Below, one piece after another: positions 9,909 through 19,509 of a stretch of 64,000 nucleotides of DNA. Position 1 is the stretch's first letter, and each line of letters begins with the position of its first letter. The notes under the pieces are model-generated. The model saw only the letters and a program-made list of their open reading frames with translations, was not told the origin of the DNA and did not search any database. The position numbers were made by a program, and so were the translations under genes. Source of the stretch: CADEDH01 sp965263455 (GTDB lineage Bacteria > Actinomycetota > Acidimicrobiia > Acidimicrobiales > SZUA-35); NCBI GenBank assembly GCA_965263455.1, contig CBDHHN010000004.1, positions 3,546,204-3,610,203 of the forward strand, written 5' to 3'.

Positions 9909-12900
9909 CTATCGCTGCCTCGGCTCGCCCGGGGAGCCGAAGCCGCCGCCCCCGGGGGTGGCGATCTCGAACACGTCGCCCGGCTCCAGGTCGCAGGCGT
10001 CCATCCCGGCCAGGTCGACCACGGTGCCGTCGACCCGGATCACCCGGTTGACACCGACCGCCCCGGGCTCGCCCCCGGCCAGCCCGAACGGCGGCACCTC
10101 CCGGTGCGACGACAAGACGTTGAGGGCCACCGCCTCGTTGAACCGGATGCGGCGGATCGTCCCGTCGCCGCCCCGATGACGGCCGGCGCCTCCGGAGCCC
10201 CGGCGGATGGCGAACGACTCCAACACCACCGGGAACCGCCATTCCAGCACCTCGGGATCGGTGAGGCGGGAGTTGGTCATGTGGGTGTGGACGGCGTCGC
10301 AACCGTCGGCCGTGGCCGTGGCCCCGGCCCCGCCGCAGATGGTCTCGTAGTACTGGTGGCCGTCGTTGCCCCACAGCACGTTGTTCATCGTGCCCTGGGC
10401 CCCGGCCAGCACCCCCAGCGCCCCGAACAGGGTGTCGACGATGTGCTGTGACGTCTCGACGTTGCCGGCGAACACGGCGGCCGGGTACTCGGGGCTCAGC
10501 AGCGACGGCTCGGGGATGACCAGCCGAAGCGGGACCAGGCACCCGGCGTTGAGGGGGATGTCGGCCTCCACCATCGAACGGAACACGTACAGGACCGCCG
10601 CCTGACCCACGGCCCGGGGGGCGTTGCGGCTGCCCGGATGCTGGCCGCTGGTGCCGGTGAAGTCGACCACGGCGGAGCGATCGTCGTGGTCGACGGTGAT
10701 GGTCACCGCCACCTGGGAGCCGTCGTCGGCCGGATAGGTGAACGAGCAGTCCTCCAGCGACGAGATCAGGCGACGGACCGACTCGGTGGCGTTGTTGCGC
10801 ACGTGGCCCATGTAGGCGTGGACCACGTCGAGACCGTAGTGGTCGATGACCCGGGCCAGCTCCGTCACCCCCTTCTCACAGGCCGCAAGCTGCGCCTGGA
10901 GGTCGGCGATGTTCTGGGCCGGGTTGCGGGCCGGATGGGGGCCGCCCGTGAGCAGGCCGTGTATCTCGTCGTGGAGGAACCGGCCGCCCGAGGTCAGTCG
11001 CACGTTGTCGAGCAACACCCCCTCCTCGGTCACACTGGTCGAGAAGGCCGGGGCCGACCCCGGCGTGGTGCCGCCCACGTCGGCGTGATGGCCCCGGGAG
11101 GCCACGTAGAAGATCACGGGCGGGACGTCGTCGGGGCGGCCCGGATCCGCCTCGCCGAACACGGGCTTGATCACGGTGATGTCGGGCAGGTGGGTGCCGC
11201 CGTTGTAGGGGGCGTTGAGGACGAAGGCGTCGCCCGGGGCCATGCCCGCCCGTCCGTCGTGGCGGAGGTCCGACCAGTGGGCGATGACCGACTTGATCGA
11301 CTCGCTCATCGACCCCAGGTGGACGGGCATGTGGGGGGCGTTGGCCACCAGCTCGCCGTCGGGATCGAAGATGGCGCACGAGAAGTCGAGCCGTTCCTTG
11401 ATGTTGACCGACGAGGCCGTGTTCTCCAGCACCACCCCCATCTGCTCGGCCACGTTCATGAACAGGTTGTTGAAGATCTCCAGCTGGACCGGGTCGGCGT
11501 CGGCGGTGCCGACGGCGGCGGCCGTGGGCCGGGCCTCGGTGCGGGTCAGCACCAGGTTGGCCTCGGCGTCGATCCCGGCCGTCCACCCCGGCTCGACCAC
11601 CGTGGTGGCGTGATCCTCGACGATGACGGCCGGTCCCGCCACCGTCGACCGGCGGCCCAGATCGTCGCGCCGGAGGAACGGGGTGGGCCTGCCCTCGCCG
11701 TCGAACACGACGCGGCGCACGGCCAGGGGTTCGGGGTCGATCCCGTCGGGGTCGGCGGCGAGGCGGGCCGTGGTCGTCGACGGGGCCACCACCTCGGCCT
11801 GCACGGCCTCGATGAGCATCGCCCGGTCGCCCACGAACCCGAACCGGGCACGGTGGGCGTCCTCGAAGGCGGCCACGACGTCCCCTATCGGCCCGTCGTC
11901 GACCTGGAGGCTGGTGTCGCTGCCCTCGTAGCGCAGGGCCAGGCGGCTCTGGACCACGAGGTCGGCGTCGAGGTCGGCGTCGGCATTGGCGGGGCTGCCG
12001 GTGCCGTCGGTGACGCCGGTCCCGGTCGATCGCAGCTCGTCTCGACCACGTGCCGCCAGCTTGTCGAGCACGACCCGGGCCGAGGCCAGGCCGGCATCGT
12101 CGAGCGGGGCCTCGATCGTCTCGTCCAGGACCACCCGCCGGTCGGCCAGGCCGATGCCCAGGGCCGACAGGACCCCGGCGTAGGGGTGGATGAGGATCGT
12201 GGTCATACCCAGACGGTCGGCCACCCCACAGGCGTGCTGGCCCCCGGCGCCCCCGAAACAGACCAGGGAGTAGCCGGCCACGTCGTGGCCCTTCTGGACC
12301 GAGATCTTCTTGATGGCGTTGGCCATGTTGTCGATGGCGATGGCCAGGAACCCCTCGGCCAGTTCCGTCGGCGTCGACGGCCGCCCGGTGGCCGCCGTCA
12401 CCTCGGCCGCCAGGGCGTCGAAGGCGACGGCCACGGCCTCGTCGTCGAGGGGCTGGTCGGCGTCGGGGCCGAACGTGGCGGGGAAGAAGTCGCCCTGCAG
12501 CCGCCCCAACAGCACGTTGGCGTCGGTCACGGCCAGCGGCCCGCCGTTGCCGTAGCAGGCGGGCCCGGGGTCGGCCCCGGCCGAGGCCGGACCGACCCGG
12601 AGGCGGCCACCGTCGAACCGGCAGATCGAGCCCCCGCCCGCGGCCACGGTGTGGATGGCCATCATCGGGGCCCGGACCCGAACCCCGGCCAGCTCGGTCT
12701 CGGTCACCCGTTCCAGGGTGCCGTTGTAGTGGGCGACGTCGGTCGAGGTCCCGCCCATGTCGAACCCGATCAGATGGTCGTGACCGGCGGCGGTGGCGGT
12801 GGCAACCATGCCGACGACGCCGCCGGCGGGACCCGACAGGAGCGCGTCCTTACCCTGGAAGCTGCGGGCGTCGGCCAGTCCTCCGTTGGACTGCATGAAC

Positions 12901-13670
12901 AGCAGCGAGGGCGCCGAGCCGGTCGCGGCCCGCTCGACGGTGGCCCCCAGATCGGCGGCCACCCGGTCGACGTAGCGACGGAGGACCGGTGACAGGTAGG
13001 CGTCGACCACGGTGGTGTCGCCGCGGGACACCAGCTTCATCAGGGGGCTGACCCGGTGGCTCACCGAGACCTGGGTGAAGCCGATGTCGGTCGCCAGCTG
13101 GGCCAGGCGGGCCTCATGATCGGGATGGCGGTAGCCGTGCATCAAGACGATGGCGGCCGAGCGGATCCCCCGGCCGTGGACCGTCTCCAGGTCGCGGCGG
13201 GCGGCGTCGAGGTCGAGGGGTCGCAGGATCTCACCCGAGGCCGACACCCGCTCGTCGACCTCGACCACGTCGCCGTGCAACAGTTCAGGGAGCACGATGT
13301 CGAGTGCGAACAGGTCGGGCCGATGCTGGTAGCCGATCCGGAGGGCATCGGCGAACCCCGTCGTGGTGACCAGCACGGTCGGCTCACCGGCCCGCTCCAA
13401 CAGGGCGTTGGTGGCCACCGTGGTCCCCATCTTGACCGCCGACACCAGCCCGGGCGGCAGGTCGTCGTCGGGGGCCAGGTCGAGCAGGTGGCGAATCCCG
13501 GCCAGGGCGGCGTCACGGTAGCGGCGAGGGTTCTCCGACAGGAGTTTGTGGGTGGTCAGCGAGCCGTCGGGTCGGCGGGCCACGATGTCGGTGAAGGTGC
13601 CGCCACGGTCGATCCAGAACTGCCAACCGGGCGAGGGGATGGGGTGGTGGGGGGTTGGAATGGCGATCAC
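9909..13670 (-). CDS. fused hydantoinase A/B (5-oxoprolinase-type ATP-dependent amidohydrolase)
   Basis: About 1253 residues, the size of fused 5-oxoprolinases. The HyuA half opens with WQFWIDRGGTFTDIVARRPDG (actin-like ATPase P-loop equivalent) and contains TVVDAYLSPVLRRYVD, FMQSNGGL, LSGPAGGVVGMVA, FDMGGTSTDVA and FGGAGGQHACGVADRLG. The HyuB half begins near residue 690 (DPVQLEIFNNLFMNVAEQMG) and ends FGSPGEPRQR. It would hydrolyse 5-oxoproline or a hydantoin-like ring with ATP. The start is uncertain: GTG 13670 is used here, with an in-frame TTG at 13682. Neither has a Shine-Dalgarno, and a perfect palindrome begins 15 bp upstream. Confidence 0.88.
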   Translation of the reverse strand: MIAIPTPHHPIPSPGWQFWIDRGGTFTDIVARRPDGSLTTHKLLSENPRRYRDAALAGIRHLLDLAPDDDLPPGLVSAVKMGTTVATNALLERAGEPTVLVTTTGFADALRIGYQHRPDLFALDIVLPELLHGDVVEVDERVSASGEILRPLDLDAARRDLETVHGRGIRSAAIVLMHGYRHPDHEARLAQLATDIGFTQVSVSHRVSPLMKLVSRGDTTVVDAYLSPVLRRYVDRVAADLGATVERAATGSAPSLLFMQSNGGLADARSFQGKDALLSGPAGGVVGMVATATAAGHDHLIGFDMGGTSTDVAHYNGTLERVTETELAGVRVRAPMMAIHTVAAGGGSICRFDGGRLRVGPASAGADPGPACYGNGGPLAVTDANVLLGRLQGDFFPATFGPDADQPLDDEAVAVAFDALAAEVTAATGRPSTPTELAEGFLAIAIDNMANAIKKISVQKGHDVAGYSLVCFGGAGGQHACGVADRLGMTTILIHPYAGVLSALGIGLADRRVVLDETIEAPLDDAGLASARVVLDKLAARGRDELRSTGTGVTDGTGSPANADADLDADLVVQSRLALRYEGSDTSLQVDDGPIGDVVAAFEDAHRARFGFVGDRAMLIEAVQAEVVAPSTTTARLAADPDGIDPEPLAVRRVVFDGEGRPTPFLRRDDLGRRSTVAGPAVIVEDHATTVVEPGWTAGIDAEANLVLTRTEARPTAAAVGTADADPVQLEIFNNLFMNVAEQMGVVLENTASSVNIKERLDFSCAIFDPDGELVANAPHMPVHLGSMSESIKSVIAHWSDLRHDGRAGMAPGDAFVLNAPYNGGTHLPDITVIKPVFGEADPGRPDDVPPVIFYVASRGHHADVGGTTPGSAPAFSTSVTEEGVLLDNVRLTSGGRFLHDEIHGLLTGGPHPARNPAQNIADLQAQLAACEKGVTELARVIDHYGLDVVHAYMGHVRNNATESVRRLISSLEDCSFTYPADDGSQVAVTITVDHDDRSAVVDFTGTSGQHPGSRNAPRAVGQAAVLYVFRSMVEADIPLNAGCLVPLRLVIPEPSLLSPEYPAAVFAGNVETSQHIVDTLFGALGVLAGAQGTMNNVLWGNDGHQYYETICGGAGATATADGCDAVHTHMTNSRLTDPEVLEWRFPVVLESFAIRRGSGGAGRHRGGDGTIRRIRFNEAVALNVLSSHREVPPFGLAGGEPGAVGVNRVIRVDGTVVDLAGMDACDLEPGDVFEIATPGGGGFGSPGEPRQR

Positions 13671-13684
13671 CCATTGTGACAAGC

Positions 13685-13716
13685 ACGAAGCCGGGGCGTC
13701 GACGCCCCGGCTTCGT
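13685..13716. terminator. perfect 32-bp palindrome
   Basis: The sequence from ACGAAGCCGGGG to CCCCGGCTTCGT is a perfect palindrome centred on GTCGAC. It can form a 14-bp stem with a 4-nt loop. It lies 78 bp after the stop of the small membrane gene and just before the hydantoinase start. A terminator for the upstream gene is the simplest reading; an operator is possible. Confidence 0.6.
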
Positions 13717-13794
13717 CACCAGGCCCACCACAGACCACAGTGAAATCGTGACCGCCGCTCCGATGGCTAGGCAGTGCACCACCGGAGCGGTCGG

Positions 13795-13977
13795 TCACCG
13801 TGTCGAACCGACCCGTGGAAGGAGGCGGGTCGATTCGCTGTCGTCGTGCTCGACATCGGGCTGGGCGAACCCCCGACGGTGGAGGAACAACTCGATGGTG
13901 AGCACTGCGCCAAGGGAGAGGAATCCCAGTCCCGACTGCCACAGCACCGACTCGGCGAACAGATCGAGGCCGCTCAT
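13795..13977 (-). CDS. small single-pass membrane protein
   Basis: 60 residues: MSGLDLFAESVLWQSG, then one hydrophobic helix (LGFLSLGAVLTIELFL), the basic HRRG and a polar tail with acidic residues. GAGG lies 8 nt before the ATG and a strong palindromic terminator follows, so it looks like its own transcription unit. I do not recognise the family. It could be a small subunit or a regulator of a membrane complex encoded elsewhere. Confidence 0.55.
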   Translation of the reverse strand: MSGLDLFAESVLWQSGLGFLSLGAVLTIELFLHRRGFAQPDVEHDDSESTRLLPRVGSTR

Positions 13978-14385
13978 GGCTCGATCCTCTGTCGGTCGTC
14001 GGTGCCGACCTGCGACCCCCTCAACCGATCGCGGCGGGGACGCCGGGGGGTCGGGGACCGTAGAGACGGACCAGCGACGTGGGCGGCGGCCGCCACCGCT
14101 TGTCGCCGTGAGGCCGTGCTCGCCGGGGGGCGGGGGAGGGGGTGGCGGGGGCGATCAGGGCCTGGTTCACTTCCGTCGTACGTTGGGCCACCTTGCCGCT
14201 CCTTGTCCGATGCCGTTGACCTATCTACGGCTCGGGTGGCCCTGGGCCTTTAGACCCTGACTGGGTTTTTCGGCCCAGGGATCCGCCACGTCGGTGGGTA
14301 CCGGGGCCCCGTTCGGTCCCGGATCCCCTGGTCCGGACGGTCCCGACCCACCCGGTCGGACGGCCCGGGACGGCCCGGAGCCGGG
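13978..14385. other. intergenic region, no gene seen
   Basis: 408 bp with no convincing reading frame. It should hold the promoter of the small membrane gene (minus strand) and the 3' region of the MFS gene, including an inverted repeat at 14240-14248/14272-14280. Confidence 0.6.
14240..14280 (-). terminator. inverted repeat downstream of the MFS gene
   Basis: CCCTGGGCC (14240-14248) pairs with GGCCCAGGG (14272-14280). The loop contains ACCCTGACTGGGTTTTT, a second short dyad next to a T-run on the plus strand. It lies about 105 bp beyond the MFS stop and is a candidate terminator. Confidence 0.35.
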
Positions 14386-15888
14386 TCAGGACCCGTGCAG
14401 GTTGCAGAACAGGCTGCTGTGGGCCGCGGTCGGCGACCGGACCCCGGCAGCCCCGTCGGCGGCGGCCGGACGGCCGCCGGAGAGGGCCAGCGCCCCCAGA
14501 CCGGCGGTGAGCAGGATCGCGGCGGTGGCGCCCCCGGGCGCGATGCGGAAGCCGCCGGGCACCGGTTCGGGCGGGGCCGGGGCCGGTCCGTCATCGATGA
14601 GGAGGTGGAGAACGGCGGCGTAGAGCCCCAAGCCCATGGCGATCAGCCACACCAGCCGGTAGCTCCCGGTGGCGTCGGCCAGCTCCCCGCCCAGCCACAC
14701 CCCGACGAAGGCGCCGAGTTGGTGCGACAAGAACACGATCCCGAACAGGGCCCCGGCGTTGCGGGCCCCGAACTGGGCGGTGACGATCCCGCTGGTGAGG
14801 GGCACCGTCGACAGCCACAGCAGCCCGAAGGCGGCCCCGAACACGATGGTGCTGGCGGCCGAGGCCGGAACCAGCAGGTAGACGGCGATGAACAGGGCCC
14901 GCAGGGTGTAGATGCCGGCCAGCAGTCGGGTCTTGGAGTACCGTCCGCCCAGCGCCCCGGCCGCCAGCGAGCCGAAGATGTTGAACAGCCCGATCAGCGA
15001 CAGGGCGGTGGCCCCGGCCCGGGCGTCGATGCCGAGGTCGGACACGTACGACGGCAGGTGGGTGGCGATGAAGGTCACGTGGAACCCGCATACGAAGAAG
15101 GCCAGGTTCAACAACACGTAGGGTCGGTGGTGCCCGGCCCGGCGCAGATCCTGGCTCAGGGTGAAGCCCTCCGCCCCGGCGGGGCGGGTCCCCGCGTCAT
15201 GTCCACCCTCCCGTTCGCCCTCGGCCTTGCCCGCGCCCGCGCCCGCGCCCTCGGCCGGGTCGGGGCCGGTCCCGGGGGCCCGGGCCAGCTGCTGATCGGC
15301 GTTGCCTCGCAGCGGGTGGGTGATGAAGACGACGGCGAGCACGATCACGGCGATGGTCACCACGGCCTGACGCCAGCCGAAGCGCGTCACCAGTTCCTGG
15401 GCCACCGGCACCAGCACGAAATGCCCGACGGACCCCATGGCTGTGACCACGCCCAGGGCCAACGACCGCCGTTCCGGGGACACCAGCCGGCCCACGGCCG
15501 ACAGGACCACGGCGAAGCTGGCCGCCCCGGTCGACAACCCGACCAGGAACCCGGCTGACAGGATGAGGACGCCGGTGGAGTCGGCCGAGGCCATCAACAG
15601 CAGCGACAGGGTGTAGGCCACGGCCCCGGCGGCCAGGACCCGGGCCGAGCCGAATCGGTCGGCCACCGCCCCCGACACCGGCTGGGCCAAGCCCCACAGC
15701 AGGTTCTGGATGGCGATGGCCAGGGCGTAGGTTCCCCGATCGGTGTCGAGGGTCTCGACCACCGGCTCCAGGTAGAGGCCGAAGGTGCTTCGGGCCCCGA
15801 GCATCAGCGAGGTGATGAGCGACCCCGAGGCCACGATCAGGATCATGGTGCGGCGGTGGTCGGCGGGGGCGGAGAGCCGGGCGGTCAC
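14386..15888 (-). CDS. MFS transporter
   Basis: 500 residues with about 12 hydrophobic helices in two sets of six, joined by a long hydrophilic loop (about residues 198-245, rich in Gly, Ala and Glu). GAVADRFGSARVL is the loop 2-3 signature, and GALGGRYSKTRLL is its C-terminal repeat. The pattern resembles the oxalate/monocarboxylate branch of MFS. The start is a GTG at 15888 with no clear Shine-Dalgarno. It lies 70 bp downstream of the Phn-type ABC genes on the same strand and may belong to the same unit. The C-terminus extends into a further hydrophobic stretch (AAILLTAGLGALALSG). The substrate is unknown. Confidence 0.85.
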   Translation of the reverse strand: MTARLSAPADHRRTMILIVASGSLITSLMLGARSTFGLYLEPVVETLDTDRGTYALAIAIQNLLWGLAQPVSGAVADRFGSARVLAAGAVAYTLSLLLMASADSTGVLILSAGFLVGLSTGAASFAVVLSAVGRLVSPERRSLALGVVTAMGSVGHFVLVPVAQELVTRFGWRQAVVTIAVIVLAVVFITHPLRGNADQQLARAPGTGPDPAEGAGAGAGKAEGEREGGHDAGTRPAGAEGFTLSQDLRRAGHHRPYVLLNLAFFVCGFHVTFIATHLPSYVSDLGIDARAGATALSLIGLFNIFGSLAAGALGGRYSKTRLLAGIYTLRALFIAVYLLVPASAASTIVFGAAFGLLWLSTVPLTSGIVTAQFGARNAGALFGIVFLSHQLGAFVGVWLGGELADATGSYRLVWLIAMGLGLYAAVLHLLIDDGPAPAPPEPVPGGFRIAPGGATAAILLTAGLGALALSGGRPAAADGAAGVRSPTAAHSSLFCNLHGS

Positions 15889-15958
15889 GGCGCGAGCCTA
15901 GGGCAGCGCAGCGAACGCTCCCAATGCCCGCCGGTGCGGCTCGGGGCGGTCGGTCCGG

Positions 15959-17581
15959 TCAGCGGAGGTGGCGGCGGATCCGGGAGCTGAGCAGGTCGGT
16001 GATCACGGCCAGGGCGGCCACCGCCAACACGACGGAGCCGATGGCGGCGAAGTCCCGGGCCGCCAGGTGGTCGCGTAGCAGCTGACCCAGCCCCCCGGCC
16101 CCAACCACACCGACCAGCACCGTCTCCCGCACGATGACCTCCCACCGGTAGAGGGCGATGGCGGCCAGCCGGGGCCCGGCCGTGGGCAGGATGGCGTAGG
16201 TGAGGCGGGCCAGCGGGCCGGCACCGAGCAGGGTGACGGCCTCGGTCGGGCCGCTGTCCCGTTCCTCCACGGCCTCGGCGAACAGCCGACCGAGGACACC
16301 CAGGTTGTACAGGCCGAGGGCGGCCGCCCCCGGCCACGGGCCGGGGAACAGGATCAGGACGAGGAGGAAGGCCCAGATGGGGGCGGGGACGGCCCGGAAC
16401 AGCAACAGGGCGGCCCGGACCGCGGCCCGGGCCAGACGCCCGACCGGGCCGGTGCGGGCCGTGCGCCCGGTCGGTCGGGCCGCCATCAGGGCCGCCGCCA
16501 GGCCGCCCCCGGCGGCCAGGGTCAGGGCCAGGATCGACATGGCCACCGTGTCGACGGTGGCCGCCGCCAGCTCGGCCCACCCGCCGGGCCCGAGGCGGAC
16601 CGGGACGAGGCGGTCGGCCAGGTCGACGGCCAGTTCCCGGGATCGGGCCGACCACAGGGTGGAGGGATCGAGGGCGACCCACCACCAACTCAGGGGCACC
16701 AGCAGCCCCAGAGCCACCAGCGAGCGACGGCGGCGAGCGCCGTTCCGGTCCCGCCGCAGCCATGCCGACCAGCCGTCGGCCAGGCCCGACAGCACCACGA
16801 GGGCGGCGATCAGGGTCCACATCTCCCCGTAGCGCAGCGTCTCGAAGCTCAGGTCGAGCTGGAACCCGAGGCCGCCGGCCCCGATCACGCCGAGGACGGC
16901 GGCCGAGCGGATCCCGCACTCGAAGCGGTAGAAGCTGTACGACACCAGATCGCCCGAGATCGAGGGCAGAACGCCGTACCACAGGGCCGGCAGGCGTCGG
17001 GCCCCACCCTGACGCAGGGCCCGGTAGGGCCGGGGGTCGGCCTCGTCGATGGCGTCGGCGAACACCTTGGCGCTGACGGCGCCGAACGGGATGCCGATGG
17101 CGAGCACCGCCACCAGGGGGTCGAAACCCAGGATCTGGATCAACAGCAGGGCCACCACCAGCTCGTGGACGGCCCGGGGCACGGCCACCGCAACCCGGGC
17201 CGCCCGGGCCAGGGGATGGTTCCCGGCCACCAGCTCCGACAGCGCCAGCGCCCCTCCGGCGGCCAGCACCAGCGACAGCACGGTGCCCAGAACGGCGTAG
17301 GCCAGGGTCACGGCGGCGGCGTCGAGGGTCAGGGTCAGGAACTCGACCCCCAGCTCGGGGTCGGCGGCCCCGGCCCAGAATCGGCCGAATGCACCGAAGC
17401 CGCGGGTGTTGACGATCCCGTCGCCCACCCCGGCCCGGGCCACGGCCCAGCCCAGGGCGGCCAGGGCTCCGAGGCCGATCCACCGTCGGGGGGTCCACCC
17501 GGGACCGGCCGGGACGTGGGGCCGGTCGCGTTCGGGGGGTGCCGAGGTCGGCGTCTCCCCGGCGGCGGTGGCGACCGTCAC
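15959..17581 (-). CDS. phnE: fused PhnE-PhnE ABC permease (phosphonate/phosphite type)
   Basis: 540 residues containing two complete PhnE-like permease halves in one chain. The first half carries the coupling-loop motif around ALRQGGARRLPALWYGVLPSISGDLVSYSFYRFECGIRSAAVLGVIGAGGLGF. The second repeats it as TLLGAGPLARLTYAILPTAGPRLAAIALYRWEVIVRETVLVGVVGAGGLG. Fused permeases replace the usual homodimer. The GTG start overlaps the ATPase stop (GTGA). With phnC and phnD upstream it forms an importer for phosphonate, phosphite or a related oxyanion. No C-P lyase or phosphonatase gene is in the window, so the substrate's fate is not visible. Confidence 0.87.
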   Translation of the reverse strand: MTVATAAGETPTSAPPERDRPHVPAGPGWTPRRWIGLGALAALGWAVARAGVGDGIVNTRGFGAFGRFWAGAADPELGVEFLTLTLDAAAVTLAYAVLGTVLSLVLAAGGALALSELVAGNHPLARAARVAVAVPRAVHELVVALLLIQILGFDPLVAVLAIGIPFGAVSAKVFADAIDEADPRPYRALRQGGARRLPALWYGVLPSISGDLVSYSFYRFECGIRSAAVLGVIGAGGLGFQLDLSFETLRYGEMWTLIAALVVLSGLADGWSAWLRRDRNGARRRRSLVALGLLVPLSWWWVALDPSTLWSARSRELAVDLADRLVPVRLGPGGWAELAAATVDTVAMSILALTLAAGGGLAAALMAARPTGRTARTGPVGRLARAAVRAALLLFRAVPAPIWAFLLVLILFPGPWPGAAALGLYNLGVLGRLFAEAVEERDSGPTEAVTLLGAGPLARLTYAILPTAGPRLAAIALYRWEVIVRETVLVGVVGAGGLGQLLRDHLAARDFAAIGSVVLAVAALAVITDLLSSRIRRHLR

Positions 17582-18447
17582 CGCAACCGGCCGTAGAGGG
17601 AGTCGAGGTCGCCGTCGTCGACCTCGGACGCCGACCGGTCGAGCACGACCCGACCCCCCGCGAGGCCCACGATCCGGGTGGCGTGGCGGCGGGCCAGGTC
17701 GGGATCGTGGACGCTGACCACCGTGGTCCACGGCACGGGTTCGTCATCGGTCCCGCACAAGAGGGCCATGACCGCGTCGGCCCGATGCGGGTCGACCGAC
17801 GACGTGGGCTCGTCGGCCACCACCAGCTCCGGCCGTTGCCGCAGCACCCGGGCCACCGCCACCCGCTGACGCTCCCCGCCCGACAACTCGTCGGTCCGCG
17901 ACCACAGGCGGTCGCCCAGCCCGACCTCGGTCAGGGCCCGCGCCACGTCGTGGCGGCCCCGGGGGCTGATCAACGACACCAATGCGGTGCTGGTGGACCA
18001 GGTGCCCAGGCGCCCGGCGTTGACGTTGTGGACCACCCGGAGGGGGAGGGCCAGATCCAGGTGTTGGGACACCGTCCCGATCCGGGACCGGTGGTCCCGG
18101 AGACGTCGGCCCCGCAGCGGGCCCGGTTCGACGCCCAGAACCTCAAGGCCGCCCCGGTCCGGCCGGACCAGTCCCGACACGACGTTGAGCAGGGTGGTCT
18201 TGCCCGCTCCGCTGGAGCCGACGAGGGCCACCCGCTCGCCCCGCTCCACGGTCAGGTCGACCCGGTCGAGGGCGGTCTGGGCGCCGTAGGCGACCTCGAT
18301 ACCGACCAGGCGTACCGCCCGGTCGACCCCGACGGTGCCGGGACCGGCGACCCGGGAGGGGCCGCGGTCCCGGACCGCGTTCTCGGCCGGGTCGCCGGTT
18401 GCGGGGTCGGGGGCGTGGGGGCGGCGGGAGTCGCCGCCCCCGGTCAC
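17578..18447 (-). CDS. phnC: PhnC-like ABC ATPase
   Basis: 289 residues. Walker A is GSSGAGKTTLLN, the Q-loop is IGTVSQHLDL, the signature DELSGGERQRVAVARVL, Walker B LVVADEPTSSVD and the H-loop His is in VVSVHDPDLA. The PhnC-typical segment VVHNVNAGRLGTWSTSTALVSLISP (TxxSLI region) supports the phosphonate branch. A 45-residue hydrophilic N-terminal extension precedes the domain; the true start could lie further in. The annotated GTG overlaps the phnD stop by 4 bp. Confidence 0.88.
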   Translation of the reverse strand: MTGGGDSRRPHAPDPATGDPAENAVRDRGPSRVAGPGTVGVDRAVRLVGIEVAYGAQTALDRVDLTVERGERVALVGSSGAGKTTLLNVVSGLVRPDRGGLEVLGVEPGPLRGRRLRDHRSRIGTVSQHLDLALPLRVVHNVNAGRLGTWSTSTALVSLISPRGRHDVARALTEVGLGDRLWSRTDELSGGERQRVAVARVLRQRPELVVADEPTSSVDPHRADAVMALLCGTDDEPVPWTTVVSVHDPDLARRHATRIVGLAGGRVVLDRSASEVDDGDLDSLYGRLR

Positions 18448-19382
18448 CGGATCAGTCCGGTCTCGCGGCCGACGGCCTCGATGGCGGCGTAGTTGGCGTT
18501 CTCGGTGACGATGAACGACCCGGCCCCGAACAGGTCGAGGATCTCGGCCTGGTCCGGGTCGTCGGCGTCGAGTGAGGTCAGGGCGTCGACCAGACCGTCG
18601 CTGAAGCCCGAGCCGAGGCGATCGTCGAGATCGGGCTGGGCCACCCAGTGGTAGTCGTAGTAGGGCGGGGTCCGGAAGATCTCGACCACCCGGCTGGTGT
18701 CGACCTCACCGGCCTCGACCCGGGTGTCCCAGACCTGGGAGTTGAGGGCACCGACCTCGAAGGCCCCGGCCGAGACCACCTCGATGGTGGCGTCGTGGGA
18801 GCCGGAGAAGCCGGGCTCGCCGGCCAGGTCGGCGCCGACGTCGACCCCGGCCTCGGTCAGGAACGACTGGGGCATGAGGCGGCCCGAGGTCGACGACTCC
18901 GAACCGAAGGTGAAGGAGCGTCCGGCGACGGCGCTCAGGCCGTCCACGCTGTCGAACGGTTCGATGCCGGTGTCGGTGGAGGCGATGAAGACGCTGGTGA
19001 AGGTCTCGTCGATGTCGCGCTGGGCGATTGCGTCGGCCCCTTCGACCTCGAGGCGGGCCTGGACCCCGGTCAGACCGCCGAACCAAACGGCGTCGAGATC
19101 GCCGACACGGAAGGCGGTGACGGCTCCCTGGTAGTCGGTCACCGGCACGTACTCGACCGACACCCCGAGTTCGTCGCTCAGGTAGTCGGACAGGAGCCCG
19201 TACGTGCGCTGGAGCCGTTCCGGCTCCTGATCGGGAATGGCCCCGATCCGTAGGACCTCCTCGGACTCGGAGGCCGAGGAGGCCTCGTCATCGGCGCTGT
19301 CGCTGCAGGCGGCGGCGACCACGACGAGGGCGAGAACCGCGATCAGTGTCCGCCAACTGGCGAACCTCGTGCTGGACGTCAT
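18444..19382 (-). CDS. phnD: PhnD-like substrate-binding lipoprotein
   Basis: 312 residues. The ATG at 19382 has GGGAGGAAG upstream. A lipoprotein signal (WRTLIAVLALVVVAAAC) is followed by a Ser/Asp/Glu-rich spacer and a PhnD-family fold: VLRIGAIPDQEPERLQRTYGLLSDYLSDELGV, then GDLDAVWFGGLTG and SFTFGSESSTSGRLMPQSFL. It should sit on the outer face of the membrane and deliver phosphonate, phosphite or a related compound to PhnCE. It is the first gene of the phnDCE operon. Confidence 0.9.
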   Translation of the reverse strand: MTSSTRFASWRTLIAVLALVVVAAACSDSADDEASSASESEEVLRIGAIPDQEPERLQRTYGLLSDYLSDELGVSVEYVPVTDYQGAVTAFRVGDLDAVWFGGLTGVQARLEVEGADAIAQRDIDETFTSVFIASTDTGIEPFDSVDGLSAVAGRSFTFGSESSTSGRLMPQSFLTEAGVDVGADLAGEPGFSGSHDATIEVVSAGAFEVGALNSQVWDTRVEAGEVDTSRVVEIFRTPPYYDYHWVAQPDLDDRLGSGFSDGLVDALTSLDADDPDQAEILDLFGAGSFIVTENANYAAIEAVGRETGLIR

Positions 19383-19509
19383 GCTCTTCCTCCCAAGGGT
19401 TGGGGATGGTTCACGGCTGCTCCCAACTGGTGAACGGCCCGCGGTGTTCCATCGGGCCGGGCAAACCCTACCGGTGGCCGCGACCGGGCGGGGGATCACC
19501 CCCGGCCGC

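Noticed and set aside
10638..12992. A 784-residue plus-strand frame opposite the hydantoinase gene
   Set aside because: Low-complexity Gly/Val/His/Asp composition typical of antisense frames. The minus-strand enzyme has all family motifs.
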